From contig NZ_BDAE01000009.1 in the NCBI RefSeq assembly GCF_002091675.1, forward strand, positions 106,628 to 170,627: a stretch of DNA of 64,000 bases, read 5' to 3'. The stretch comes from Pseudomonas luteola NBRC 103146 (GTDB lineage: Bacteria > Pseudomonadota > Gammaproteobacteria > Pseudomonadales > Pseudomonadaceae). The notes under the pieces are model-generated. The model was not told where the DNA came from and did not search any database. It saw only the letters and a list, made by a program, of their open reading frames with translations. Position numbers and translations under genes: made by a program. Below are positions 36,764 through 46,009 of this stretch, in pieces (positions within the stretch are counted from its first letter, which is position 1; the number at the start of each line of letters is the position of its first letter).

Positions 36764-37168
36764 TCATTTATCAAAGTTCTGCACATTAGCAACATAGGCG
36801 TTAGTCAACGCCTGTGCAGGATTCCGTGAGCCGCCCGTAACGATACCCTCTACACTAGTCGCTGCAGTTTTCGTAACTCCTCCAAGCCCACCGGATAGGG
36901 TGTTGAGAGCCCCTTCGTCACTATTCCCAATGCCCTTTAAAACGTTACCAAGCCCCGGAACATACTTTAGGTGTTCTCCAGCATTGGCCATCGCGTCTTT
37001 AACCGTGCGATTACCCTTGGGCTCCTTCCCAAACGTTACAGGCTCCTGCGTCTGCGTGCAGTTAAAGGCGATGACATCCTCCTTGTTTATCTCTGATTGG
37101 GAAGCCCTGGAAGAGCCGGGAGATTCTGGTGATACGCTATCAGATGGTCCTGTTGAATCTATACGCAT
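36764..37168 (-). CDS. Small HrpL-dependent protein, unknown; candidate T3SS substrate
   Basis: 134 residues from the ATG at 37168 with GAGG eight bases upstream (frame opens at a TTG 6 codons earlier). A strict-consensus hrp box lies 53 nt upstream. The first 27 residues are very Ser-rich (PSDSVSPESPGSSRASQS), a typical export signal; the centre is Gly-rich and weakly hydrophobic (YVPGLGNVLKGIGN, LNTLSGGLGGVTKTAATS). I do not recognise the family: effector, helper or translocator accessory are all possible. It is in the hrcU-hrpV gap, upstream of nothing else in its direction. Confidence 0.7.
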   Translation of the reverse strand: MRIDSTGPSDSVSPESPGSSRASQSEINKEDVIAFNCTQTQEPVTFGKEPKGNRTVKDAMANAGEHLKYVPGLGNVLKGIGNSDEGALNTLSGGLGGVTKTAATSVEGIVTGGSRNPAQALTNAYVANVQNFDK

Positions 37169-37221
37169 AGACGGTGCCTCGATCAAATCGACAGGGAGTG
37201 CTTCTCAAATGGTTGCCGAAC

Positions 37222-37249
37222 TAAGTGGCATCAGGACATTGTTGGTTCC
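37222..37249 (-). promoter_or_regulatory. hrp box of the small unknown gene
   Basis: On the minus strand: GGAACC, 15 nt, CCACTTA, a full consensus match. Confidence 0.9.
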
Positions 37250-38086
37250 AAACCAGGCGTTTGATCCCGCAAGAAAAAGCTTGTGGCATACATACCGGCC
37301 TGTTCCCCATAGACTCCTCTACTAGCCCCTGAGCCTCTGAGCTCAGCGCTTGGATTAACATGCTGATACGCAGAACAAATCCAATACCACTAAGAGCGCA
37401 CTTATTGTCCCAGTCATCCAAATAAAGCCGACCGTTTTCGACTTGGGCCTAATACTTCGGTAATGGCGACTTGTCAGGCCCCCATAGCTCTTTGCGATGC
37501 CTCATGCCTTTATCGTGGACATAGCTAGACTGGGAGGTAGTAGGAGTTTTGGCGGATTGGGCGAACCACAGCGTTTGTACTGCAGTTGTAATGGCTTCTT
37601 TTTAGCGGTTTGCCGGCATCTCCTTCTGATACAAGTGCACCGTAGGGAAGATAGTTATAGTGCTATTGTCCCGGTTAAGCTGATTCGCCATCACTGCGCT
37701 ACAAGGGTGCATGTGCGGTAGTATCGCTCGGGTCGAGTAATTAACGATTTCTGACTATTCACTATTTACTCGTGCTAGAGATGGCGTAACGCTTACAGAT
37801 AAGGAAACTTATTTATAGGTCTGTAGAACGTGATTTTTTGACGGCCTGGCAGGATAGTACACAGTAATGATTGGCTCACAGCCCAAGCGTAGGCCCATTG
37901 ATGACTGAGCTGGCGCAAAGCTAGGCAACCGTCATATGTCGAGGTAGTGCTGAGTATCGGATGTAGGTTAGACAATCACTGAGTACCGGGCATTGAAGTC
38001 AATGCCCGGCCTCTTGCTTGTTGTTAAGAAGAGCAACAGTCAACTGGAGCGGTCACTTCGCGCGTTCGCGTCCATGCGAGGTGGTA
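37250..38086. other. Non-coding stretch between the small gene and hopM
   Basis: No convincing gene on either strand. It holds the hopM terminator-like hairpin at 37986-38009. Some short frames may be remnants of insertion or decayed genes, but I can name none. Confidence 0.45.
37986..38009 (-). terminator. Hairpin after hopM
   Basis: CCGGGCATTGA and TCAATGCCCGG are inverted 11-mers around AG, 78 nt past the hopM stop. Strong stem but no clear U-tract. Confidence 0.5.
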
Positions 38087-40291
38087 TTAACGTTGTGGCT
38101 GTTTGCTTGATTCGCCACGTCCTTGCTGTCCGCTTGACTCACCACGCTCGGCACTCGAGACTGTCTTACCCTTAGAGCTAAGGGTCGCCATCTCATGCTC
38201 TTCTGCTGCAGCCGATCCACCGTCTGCACTATTGGCTTGGGCTTCACGGCTCGGCCTGAATAGCGTCTGTGCGCCGCTTCCGATCATCCTTCCGGCGTCT
38301 TCTAGCAGACTTGGTGTAGCCTCTAGCATATCGGTGACTGCCGTCTCGGGTATTTCGCCAATACCTTGGAGTACCGTGTAAGCATTTTCCGCCAATCTAG
38401 CTACACCATCCTTAGTAGCATGGGTATAGGCGTCCCGTCCCGGGTTGAACACATTAAGCCTCGCCGTATTGAGACGATCAAACCGACCTTGTTCCGGCTC
38501 AGGAAGGTTCTTCTCCTTACGCTCTGCCGCCGCGGCCTTCTTATCGGCAGCGGTCTGCGCACCAATCCCAAAACCACCCCACGCCTGAGATAGCAGCATA
38601 ATGGATTGAACGCCTGTAACGAATCCTGTTACCCCAGCTTTGACAGCAGGAGAGCTGTTTTCTACGGCTTTGATGGCTGGGTCTAATACTCTCTGATAGC
38701 CCAGCCCCACCGTCAGGGCAGCAATTTTGTTCTCATACACCTTGCGAGCGCTGGTGTCCGCTGGGTTCAGTTTTGCCCACCCTGCATCGATGGTATCCTT
38801 CAGCCTGGCTTTAAGCGGAGCATCGGATGGTTTTTTCATCGTGTGGGCAGGAAGCGCACGTCCATACTGATCTTTCATTTTGGCGTTGAGCCCGTCGGCG
38901 CCATGTGTGGCACCCATGAAAAAACCAGCAATGATGGAGCCTAACGTAATAGCACCTGCTTGCTGGGTACTTGTCAGGTCCATATTGCTTGTAATGGCTG
39001 CACTTGCTCCTTGAATGCCAGAAAAGAAAGACCAGGCCTTTGCCTCACCCGGCAGAGATCCTGTTTTATTGGCATTCTTGCTCTGTTCATGCTCTTTACG
39101 AAGATCTGCGACCTCCTTCTGCGCTGCCTTCATTTCATCTTCGTTACGCTCGCGCACAACACCGTTTTCACTGACAAACTTATTAGGCGCAGGTAAAACT
39201 TCCGCAGTATTGATCGGGCGCGTCGCCCCCCCCATTATTTCCAGAACGACCGGTGCCAATAGTTGGGTTCCGATTTCATGTGCAATACCCGTGGTAGCTC
39301 CAGCACCAAATACCTGAGCGGCTTTATTGCCTTCCAAACCGGCCAAGGTGAAGGCCCTTACCGTGCCGAGCGCAAATCCGGACAACCATCCCTGACGCGC
39401 GCCCTGGCCGATGAATGCCATCCCCTTATTTTTCCAGTCACCACTGACTTTTTGGTATTCATCTACCAATAAAGTTAGTTTTGCCTGATCAACAGCCTTT
39501 TTGAAGTCAGAAGAGATATCTTTCTGAAGTCCTTCCAGTTCTTTTGTAGTAGCAGTCCATGGCTTTGCTTCATCCTCATGTCCAATTGCTTTCAGAGAGT
39601 GTTCGATCAATGAAGCTTTCTCATGAGCCTGAGCAACCATGTTTGGGACATCGCAGGCTGTTTTAGTCGCATAGGCCGAAAAACTTAGCTCGCTACGCTG
39701 AATATTTATCTTGGCCTCTTCAGGCAGCCCATCCATCCTCTTCACTTCTTCGTACTTAGCTGCCTGGTGGGCAAACAACTCTGTTTGTTCCGAGAGAAGC
39801 TTTTTAAGCTGCATCGTTAGCGCTTGCATTCTATCCTGATCGGGTTTGGCGCCCTTCAGAATTTCTTTTAACTCCTGAGTCGTCTGCTGCTGTAGCCTTT
39901 CTATATTGTCGGCAACTGGATTCTCAAGGCCAAGATCCCTTGCAATCTGGGGGAAACTGACAAAGGCGCTGTCAGGCGAATCCGTTTTTTCCGCATGTTT
40001 CTGCAATTCTGCAAGATAGGAACCTTCAAGTTGCATGCGCTCGCTTAAATACTCTTTGCTAGCGACTTGAGGCTTCTTTGCGAATTTTGCCGCCTCGGAT
40101 CTGAGCTCTGGCGACATTTCAAAAGGAGTCGCGGTAGGCGAAGGGGGGTACGCGCCGGGCATCTGGCTCTGCTCTATCGCTCCTTGGTGTGAGGTAGTTA
40201 CACCCTCCACCGAGGCCCGTTGAATCTCATCAGTTTCTGACGTATGCACGCCCTGGGCGCCAGCGGCGCGCCCGGTATGGATTGGGAGCAT
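38087..40291 (-). CDS. hopM: HopM1-like type III effector
   Basis: 734 residues from the ATG at 40291, which overlaps the chaperone stop (TAATG) and has AGGAGG upstream; the open frame reaches further but lies inside the chaperone gene. HopM1 of P. syringae is 712 residues and the end is comparable (FDRLNTARLNVFNPGRDAYTHATKDGVARLAENAYTVLQGIGEIPETAV against the HopM1 block TETALNNIRHPDRESLP...GIPRVAENAYHMG). The middle has hydrophobic Gly/Ala segments. HopM1 targets host vesicle traffic (MIN7) and promotes water soaking; it is redundant with AvrE. Divergent enough that function should be checked, but gene order with ShcM supports the name. Confidence 0.87.
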   Translation of the reverse strand: MLPIHTGRAAGAQGVHTSETDEIQRASVEGVTTSHQGAIEQSQMPGAYPPSPTATPFEMSPELRSEAAKFAKKPQVASKEYLSERMQLEGSYLAELQKHAEKTDSPDSAFVSFPQIARDLGLENPVADNIERLQQQTTQELKEILKGAKPDQDRMQALTMQLKKLLSEQTELFAHQAAKYEEVKRMDGLPEEAKINIQRSELSFSAYATKTACDVPNMVAQAHEKASLIEHSLKAIGHEDEAKPWTATTKELEGLQKDISSDFKKAVDQAKLTLLVDEYQKVSGDWKNKGMAFIGQGARQGWLSGFALGTVRAFTLAGLEGNKAAQVFGAGATTGIAHEIGTQLLAPVVLEIMGGATRPINTAEVLPAPNKFVSENGVVRERNEDEMKAAQKEVADLRKEHEQSKNANKTGSLPGEAKAWSFFSGIQGASAAITSNMDLTSTQQAGAITLGSIIAGFFMGATHGADGLNAKMKDQYGRALPAHTMKKPSDAPLKARLKDTIDAGWAKLNPADTSARKVYENKIAALTVGLGYQRVLDPAIKAVENSSPAVKAGVTGFVTGVQSIMLLSQAWGGFGIGAQTAADKKAAAAERKEKNLPEPEQGRFDRLNTARLNVFNPGRDAYTHATKDGVARLAENAYTVLQGIGEIPETAVTDMLEATPSLLEDAGRMIGSGAQTLFRPSREAQANSADGGSAAAEEHEMATLSSKGKTVSSAERGESSGQQGRGESSKQPQR

Positions 40292-40776
40292 TACAAAGCC
40301 CTCCTGGAAAACGAGGTACGTGGCAGCTGCGTTTCTTTGGCGACTACAGGCGTTCGAGGTTTGGACGTTGTATCGCTTAGGAAGAAGTTCTGACGCCATG
40401 CGAGAGCGTAGTCCGCCAGTGATCCCATTTGATCCAGAACCGCCTGACCAGTCAGGCCTGACAATGGTTGCGCCGCACTGAGCATCATGTGCCCGGACTG
40501 TTCGTTACGGCAGAACGTTACGGGTTTTGCTGAGTTCACCATGTGAAAGTTGGTATCAAGCAAGCGTGACAGCACTTCTTCTCGGCGTTTGTTCGGCAAC
40601 GAACCGAGATCACAATGAATCACGAGGTGGGCTTGTGCCTGGTTTCCAACTGGGTACATCGAAAAGTCCACGCCGCGAATGGACAGATGTGTCAACTCTT
40701 GAGACAAGACAGTTTCAGGAATGAGCGTCAGCTGGCTGATTTCTTCCAGCAGTCGGTGATAGTGTTGCGAAGCCAT
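40291..40776 (-). CDS. shcM: ShcM, class I chaperone for HopM
   Basis: 161 residues from the ATG at 40776 with GGAG upstream (ShcM of P. syringae is about 166). CesT-type pattern: N-terminal helix (YHRLLEEISQLTLIPETVL), then HLVIHCDLGSLPNKRREEVLSRLLDTNFHM. It is the first gene of the shcM-hopM operon and ends in TAATG overlapping hopM. Other in-frame ATGs at 40791 and 40827 have poorer sites. Confidence 0.9.
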   Translation of the reverse strand: MASQHYHRLLEEISQLTLIPETVLSQELTHLSIRGVDFSMYPVGNQAQAHLVIHCDLGSLPNKRREEVLSRLLDTNFHMVNSAKPVTFCRNEQSGHMMLSAAQPLSGLTGQAVLDQMGSLADYALAWRQNFFLSDTTSKPRTPVVAKETQLPRTSFSRRAL

Positions 40777-40850
40777 ACTATTGTTCTCCATTGATGTAGC
40801 AGTAGAAGTGCTACGCCACCAGGGCATTGCTCCTGAGAAGCAATGCCATC

Positions 40851-40878
40851 TATGTGGAAGATGGCTTCTATCGGTTCC
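40851..40878 (-). promoter_or_regulatory. hrp box of shcM-hopM
   Basis: On the minus strand: GGAACC, 15 nt, CCACATA. Full consensus, 75 nt before shcM. Confidence 0.9.
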
Positions 40879-41045
40879 AATCGTTTGTTCGTTCTTTTCT
40901 ACATTGAAGGTGCAGTAGGATCACCACCCCGAGTTTCATCACCGAGCAATCGTCTTATTTCAAAAGAAACGAGCCTTACGGCCGGCTGTTTTTCTATCAA
41001 ATGGGTAGTCACAGCCAGTGACATGCACGCTTAGAACGAGGCGAT

Positions 41046-41396
41046 TTATTCAGTCAGAGATTCAAGCCCAGCAAGAACTAACTGCTGCTGTTGAATACCA
41101 TCCAGGGATTTAACCGATTCGGAGAGCGTGGGCAGCGCATGCCAAATAGCGAACCCACATCTTGGATCCAGGGATAAAAGGTAATTCTGGTAACGCTCGG
41201 CATCAGTAAATCGGCGCGCCAATATCTGGCGGGTTTGCTCGCGGGTAAGTACACCGCGCTGGATACGCAGCGCCATTCCCCACTCCAGATGTTCGCGGCA
41301 ACTGGCGAAGCAGACTCCCTCTGCTATCGACCAGGTTGCCGCCTGCCCTGCCAACAGCTGGGTGTAAAAGGCGTGCTTTTCCATTACCCGAATCAT
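41046..41396 (-). CDS. hrpV: HrpV, negative regulator of the Hrp regulon
   Basis: 116 residues, the length of P. syringae HrpV (115). Matches in position (last gene of the hrpF-hrcC-hrpT-hrpV operon) and in start (FYTQLLAGQAATWSIAEGVCFASCREHLEWGMALRIQRGVLTREQ). HrpV binds HrpS and blocks it; HrpG normally relieves this, but no hrpG is present in this operon. A second Met at 41384 is an alternative start. Confidence 0.9.
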   Translation of the reverse strand: MIRVMEKHAFYTQLLAGQAATWSIAEGVCFASCREHLEWGMALRIQRGVLTREQTRQILARRFTDAERYQNYLLSLDPRCGFAIWHALPTLSESVKSLDGIQQQQLVLAGLESLTE

Positions 41397-41402
41397 CCAT
41401 CT

Positions 41403-41609
41403 TCAATCTCTTAACGGCACCACCGTGAAGTCCACGTCAGGGTCCCGGTCATTCAAACCCTGCCGCATATCCTGAGGCCACCAGATGACCAGTTGGCGAT
41501 CTGTCGAATCGGGACGCTCACACGCATAGCCCACACAGCCAGCGCGGCTTGCGCAACCGCTTAATAAGGCGAGTGCGATAAGAGTGATTGCATAGCGGCC
41601 ACGCATCAT
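41403..41609 (-). CDS. hrpT: HrpT, outer-membrane lipoprotein (pilotin-like)
   Basis: 68 residues with a clear lipobox (LIALALLSGC). It ends in DFTVVPLRD. Thought to aid HrcC secretin assembly or outer-membrane placement. The start overlaps the hrcC stop by ATGA. Confidence 0.95.
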   Translation of the reverse strand: MMRGRYAITLIALALLSGCASRAGCVGYACERPDSTDRQLVIWWPQDMRQGLNDRDPDVDFTVVPLRD

Positions 41610-43705
41610 TGGATAGCTCTCCGTAGCAGTGAGGGACGACTTTGGGCAGCATTTTTCAAGGACTGCTGGGGCTGGCGCAAGGCAATGAATATTTCGCTCT
41701 CCTCACCGGGCTCCAGCCACGCATGAGGCCAGGCCGCTACCGCCATGACCCACCGGCCACCACAGCGGCTCTCATCAATACGCAAGGGCTTTTCGGTCTG
41801 ATTACGGGCTACCACGACTGCTACGCCCCACTCCTTTCGGGTAAACCATTGGGAGCGCTGCCGATCCAGAACCAGACCATTGGCCGGATCGCACAGGCTG
41901 TCAGGCTCAAAAGGCAAGGCGGAGGACAAGGAAAGCCCGGTGGGCGAAACACCGTCTACCAATTGCGTAAAGACCCGCTCGATGTCCCCACGCATAGGCT
42001 GGACAAAGCCATCCCGCCGGGTATCAATTCGTTTCATCTGATCATCCACATCATGAGGGTTACCATTTTGCACATAGCGCGCCGGGTCTACCTGATCGCC
42101 TATAAGCCGAGGCGTGAGAATGAACAGTCGCTCACGTTGGCTTAGTTCGCGGCTGCGTGATTGGAAAAGCAGCTTACCAAGGACCGGTATATCTCCCAGA
42201 AGCGGTACCTTTCTGACACGATCATTGGCTTCCAGCCCGTGAAATCCTCCGATGACCAGCGACCCATGCTCCGCAATCACCGCTTGAGTACTGACGTTTC
42301 CCTTGCGAACAGCCGGTTGCTCATCATTAATCTGAGAAACATCGATCTGCCCGTCCTCTATATCAACAATAAGCTGCACTTGGGATTTATCTCCACGATC
42401 GAGCGAACGTGGAATCACCTGCAGACTGGTTCCGGCGGTAATAGGCTGGATGTTGGCGACCCGCTCGGCCAACGCGGTGAGGTATTCCGTTCGGCTGAAG
42501 TCGATAACGGCAGGCTGGTTTTCCAAGGTCAGAATTGACGGGTTTCCGATAATAGAGGCCGCCCCATTACCTTCCAGGGCGCGCAGATCAGCAGAAAACT
42601 TTCCGGCATCTTGAATGAACAACGTGGATGTCGTTCCAGGCTCAAACAGGTTTGCACCTCCGCTTACACTACCGGCATTAAAGTTCCAGCGGCTGGACAG
42701 CTGCGCTAGCTCGTTACGGTCAATATCAAGAATTACTGCATCAATTTCGATAACATTCCGTGGAACATCCAGCTGCTTGACGACCTGTTCATACATTGCC
42801 TTGCGCTTGGGCAAGTCATAGATAAGGACGGCGTTGTTACGAACATCTGCGCTTACACGGATTCGACTACGAGACGAGCTTTCTTCGCCCTTTGATTTGC
42901 GCCCTGAGCGACCCAGGACTTGATCCAGCCCCTGCTCTATCGCACCAAAATCCATGTCGTTTCCCATGCCGCCATAGCTCAACCCAAGAGGGTTCGCGGC
43001 CCCTAATCCACTTGAGGTACCGCTTGGGCGTTGCGCGAGGTTAATGCCATTGATCGACTCGCCTCGAGAGCGACTCTCCAACAGTTCTTGAAGAATGCTG
43101 GCCACCCCCGCCACGTTCAGCTGCTGATCACGGTAGCGGATGGTTCGGTCAGCGGCATTGGCATACTTCAGCGGCAATACCACGATATCCTGTTTCTCTG
43201 CCTTTTCCGGTGCCTCGACTTTCTGGCTGTAGTCACGAATGAACTGCACGTACTTAGCCGGGCCACGAACCAATACCACCCCTTCATCCGGCAGGATGCC
43301 CCACCCAAAGCGTGGATCCAAAAGGCCTACATCAGTAAGCGCTTGCTGCAGATCATCAACTGCATCCGGTGACACCTCGATACGTGTAGAGGTCTGCTCC
43401 CGTGTCGGACTGACATACAGCGTTTCGTTGTAAACGAACCATTGAAAATGGTTTTCTTGCCCCAGACGGTCTAGAAAAGCCTGAGGGCTGGCGGCTCGAA
43501 TACGCCCATCTAGGACAGCATCCATTGAAGGCATGTCCAGACTCATGCCGAACTCTTTGGCAAAATCACCAAGCGCCCTGTTCAGATCCGTTTGCCGGGC
43601 GTCATAGGCATAGGCCGTATGTTTCCAGCTTTCAGGTACTGCAGCCCATCCAAGAGGGCTGATGACACACAACAACCAAGGCAACCACATCAAGGCCTTT
43701 CGCAT
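41606..43705 (-). CDS. hrcC: HrcC, outer-membrane secretin
   Basis: 699 residues from the ATG at 43705 with GGGAG upstream. The frame is open 21 codons further, but MRKALMWLPWLLCVISPLGWA is the family signal peptide. N-domains are followed by the secretin core (VIGNPSILTLENQPAVIDFSRTEYL, RKVPLLGDIPVLGKLLFQ) and the family C-terminal region (CGGRWVMAVAAWPHAWLEPGEESEIFIAL). Forms the outer-membrane ring that the pilus crosses. Confidence 0.97.
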   Translation of the reverse strand: MRKALMWLPWLLCVISPLGWAAVPESWKHTAYAYDARQTDLNRALGDFAKEFGMSLDMPSMDAVLDGRIRAASPQAFLDRLGQENHFQWFVYNETLYVSPTREQTSTRIEVSPDAVDDLQQALTDVGLLDPRFGWGILPDEGVVLVRGPAKYVQFIRDYSQKVEAPEKAEKQDIVVLPLKYANAADRTIRYRDQQLNVAGVASILQELLESRSRGESINGINLAQRPSGTSSGLGAANPLGLSYGGMGNDMDFGAIEQGLDQVLGRSGRKSKGEESSSRSRIRVSADVRNNAVLIYDLPKRKAMYEQVVKQLDVPRNVIEIDAVILDIDRNELAQLSSRWNFNAGSVSGGANLFEPGTTSTLFIQDAGKFSADLRALEGNGAASIIGNPSILTLENQPAVIDFSRTEYLTALAERVANIQPITAGTSLQVIPRSLDRGDKSQVQLIVDIEDGQIDVSQINDEQPAVRKGNVSTQAVIAEHGSLVIGGFHGLEANDRVRKVPLLGDIPVLGKLLFQSRSRELSQRERLFILTPRLIGDQVDPARYVQNGNPHDVDDQMKRIDTRRDGFVQPMRGDIERVFTQLVDGVSPTGLSLSSALPFEPDSLCDPANGLVLDRQRSQWFTRKEWGVAVVVARNQTEKPLRIDESRCGGRWVMAVAAWPHAWLEPGEESEIFIALRQPQQSLKNAAQSRPSLLRRAIQ

Positions 43706-43764
43706 TTCACGCTCCCTGGTCAAAAAAGAAGGCGGCGCGGTGCAGGAGCCGCGCCGTCGAACGG

Positions 43765-43989
43765 TCACTGGATTCCGTCGATGATGGCTTTGGTCATGCT
43801 GTGCTTGGCCCGTAGCGACTCACCCAGGACCGTGCTGGCAACCGCGCTTTTCCGGCTGGCTTCGTTAAACAGGCGCATGTCTTCAACATCGCATGTATCG
43901 GTGGCGATCATGCTGGCCTCATCCATCTCGGATTGTGCGCTCTTGTAAGCGTGATCGAGACGGTTCTGCAGGGTTTTCAAATTGAGCAT
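43765..43989 (-). CDS. hrpF: HrpF, T3SS needle-family small protein
   Basis: 74 residues, exactly the usual HrpF length, from the ATG at 43989 with GGAG upstream (the frame opens 20 codons earlier inside the promoter). MLNLKTLQNRLDHAYKSAQS and the end AKHSMTKAIIDGIQ are the family ends. Probably a chaperone or partner for HrpA export. It is the first gene of its operon and is followed, 59 nt on, directly by hrcC, with no hrpG. Confidence 0.92.
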   Translation of the reverse strand: MLNLKTLQNRLDHAYKSAQSEMDEASMIATDTCDVEDMRLFNEASRKSAVASTVLGESLRAKHSMTKAIIDGIQ

Positions 43990-44018
43990 GATGGGACTCC
44001 ATCTTAGGGGTTCGGCCC

Positions 44019-44047
44019 TGAGTGGATCCTGTATGGTAGGTGGTTCC
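44019..44047 (-). promoter_or_regulatory. hrp box of the hrpF-hrcC-hrpT-hrpV operon
   Basis: On the minus strand: GGAACC, 16 nt, CCACTCA. It lies just after the hrpE stop and 30 nt before hrpF. Confidence 0.92.
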
Positions 44048-44064
44048 ATCTCGTTTGGAGATGG

Positions 44065-44628
44065 CTACAGCAGTAGGCCGTTGCGCAGGCTTTCCCAGTC
44101 GACGTCAAACGAGCCATTTGTATGAGTAAGTCTCAACGACCCCACAGGCAAAGCACTGTTGCTCTCCAGCCGCCACAGCTTGGCAAAGCGGCTGTGTGAC
44201 AGCCACTCGCCTACTATTTCGGTAAGATCAGGATGACAGCTCAGGGTTGCAGCGACCGCAACGGGTTGGCTGTCAGCCAGGTTGCGTAATAGTGCCCGGA
44301 TTCGCTCCGGAAGCTGGGTCTCATCCAGCAATCTGGATAGACTCAGATTAAGCAGCTCCTCTACCGAAATCAGTGCCTCTCGCCGAAAGGCCTCCCGCTC
44401 TTCGTAGAGCTCCTGAAGAAAGTCATTGGCAACCGACCAGAACTCGCCAACGGCCTGATCGATCAACTGTTGTCCTTCTACCAGAGCCTGCGCTCGAATC
44501 GCTTCAGCCTGCTGTTGGGCATGCTCGAGAATATCCTTTGCACGTAGTGCATCAACAAGGTCTTCCCTGCGTAGCACGGGTTCGTTAATGACAGCCGCAC
44601 CGAGGGACAGAGAGCGCCTAGCCAGCAT
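44065..44628 (-). CDS. hrpE: HrpE, ATPase stator (HrcL/YscL family)
   Basis: 187 residues, mainly helical in the middle (LRREDLVDALRAKDILEHAQQQAEAIRAQALVEGQQLIDQAVGEFWS), the FliH/YscL pattern, then a C-terminal domain that binds HrcN. It overlaps hrpD by 11 nt. Last gene of the hrpA operon. Confidence 0.92.
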   Translation of the reverse strand: MLARRSLSLGAAVINEPVLRREDLVDALRAKDILEHAQQQAEAIRAQALVEGQQLIDQAVGEFWSVANDFLQELYEEREAFRREALISVEELLNLSLSRLLDETQLPERIRALLRNLADSQPVAVAATLSCHPDLTEIVGEWLSHSRFAKLWRLESNSALPVGSLRLTHTNGSFDVDWESLRNGLLL

Positions 44629-45193
44629 GTTGAATCTCCATACCTTCTGTTACCTGCCAAAAGACAGCGGGCCAGAGTGTCTGTAGTCTGGAGCAGGCCA
44701 TGGTGTTGGCGGCTATCACCTTTAGAGGGCTCTCTTCCACGGCGTTTGGCGACCAGTAGAGGCGAACCCTCGACCAGTAACTGACGCCCAACCAGACACC
44801 TAGCAATAGGCGCGGATCCAGTGACTTGCTATCTAGCCAAAGACCCGGGCGCAGCGCCTTTGCTACGCTACGACACCACGGCGTGTACTCGTCGTTTACC
44901 GATGAATCAGGATGTTCAGGTGAGCAGATGCGGCCTACCAACGATAAGGCGAGTTGACTCTGTGAGTCATCCAGCGACAGCCACTTCAGCGTGTGGGACT
45001 CAGGCTCAGGAGGCTGCAGGAAAACAACACCTGCAAATTTTAGGAAGACATCAACACGCTGTATGGCCAGTGTCTCGCAAATAGCTGGCGGAAGCCCTGA
45101 CTGGTCAATGAAACGGGCCCTCCACTCAGGGTGCGCGTCGCGCCAGGCGCAACACCACCATTGGACCCAGCGTTCGCTGACGTTTGTAGACAT
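44618..45193 (-). CDS. hrpD: HrpD, sorting-platform linker protein (YscK-like)
   Basis: 191 residues (P. syringae 176). Trp-rich N-terminus (VSERWVQWWCCAWRDAHPEW) and identity by position between hrcJ and hrpE. Function in the platform is inferred from YscK/SctK relatives. The ATG shares its A with the hrcJ stop (TGATG). Confidence 0.88.
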   Translation of the reverse strand: MSTNVSERWVQWWCCAWRDAHPEWRARFIDQSGLPPAICETLAIQRVDVFLKFAGVVFLQPPEPESHTLKWLSLDDSQSQLALSLVGRICSPEHPDSSVNDEYTPWCRSVAKALRPGLWLDSKSLDPRLLLGVWLGVSYWSRVRLYWSPNAVEESPLKVIAANTMACSRLQTLWPAVFWQVTEGMEIQHAG

Positions 45194-45999
45194 CAGATCC
45201 GGCTCGGCAAATTAGAGCCGCCTCCGCGCCGCGAGGTGACACGTTGCAACAAGGCCGATCGCCAGTCGGATCGAACCAGCAACATCAGTACGAGTACAAG
45301 TAGAACCATTCCTGCCGGGGCTACCCACACCATCCGACTCCAGAAAGCCGCCTTTTCGCTATCCACGAGGAACGGGCCGAGGCTGACCAGTTGCTGAGTA
45401 TCGCGAAACTCGGCGGCCGGGACGAACACTATGGAAAACTTTTTTGAATCCATCATCGTAGTACCTGACATCCCTGGAATACTGCTTGCAACCATCTGCT
45501 GTATACGGCCCCGTACACTGTCTGGATCAAGGGTTACAGCGTGCTTGATAAACACCGCCGCCGAGGCGGGTTGTACAGGCTCGCCCGGGGCAACACGCTC
45601 TGGCAGTACCACATGGACGCGGGCCACAATCACGCCGTCGATCTGGGACAGCGTAGCTTCCAGCTCTTGTGACAATGCGTAGATATAGCGGGCGCGCTCC
45701 TCCAGAGGGGTGGATATGACACCTTCTTTCTTGAAGATCTCACCCAGACTGGTATGAGTGCGCCGCGGTAACCCTGCCGCATCCAGTATTCTTACTGCGC
45801 GGTTGATATGGGCGCTGTCCACGGAGACGACGATACCTGTCTTCTCCGTACGTTTATGCGCCTCGATGTGCTGGTCAGCCAGCGACGCAATGACATCATT
45901 GGAGTCCTGCTCGGAAAGTCCGCTGAACAGATCGGTTTCCTGACTGCATCCTGCAAGCAGCAGAATACTGAGCAATAGCGTCGCGACAGACCCTTTCAC
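45193..45999 (-). CDS. hrcJ: HrcJ, inner-ring lipoprotein
   Basis: 268 residues: lipobox LLLAGC, ring-building domains (ETDLFSGLSEQDSNDVIASLADQHIEAHKR, SLGEIFKKEGVISTPLEERARYIYALSQELEATLSQIDGVIVARVHVVLP) and a C-terminal membrane anchor (MVWVAPAGMVLLVLVLMLLV). With HrpQ it forms the inner ring. Confidence 0.98.
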   Translation of the reverse strand: MKGSVATLLLSILLLAGCSQETDLFSGLSEQDSNDVIASLADQHIEAHKRTEKTGIVVSVDSAHINRAVRILDAAGLPRRTHTSLGEIFKKEGVISTPLEERARYIYALSQELEATLSQIDGVIVARVHVVLPERVAPGEPVQPASAAVFIKHAVTLDPDSVRGRIQQMVASSIPGMSGTTMMDSKKFSIVFVPAAEFRDTQQLVSLGPFLVDSEKAAFWSRMVWVAPAGMVLLVLVLMLLVRSDWRSALLQRVTSRRGGGSNLPSRI

Positions 46000-46009
46000 A
46001 ATGGCTTAC

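Noticed and set aside
37497..37721. A 74-codon plus-strand frame in the gap before hopM
   Set aside because: Composition is not coding-like and there is no promoter or ribosome site of note.
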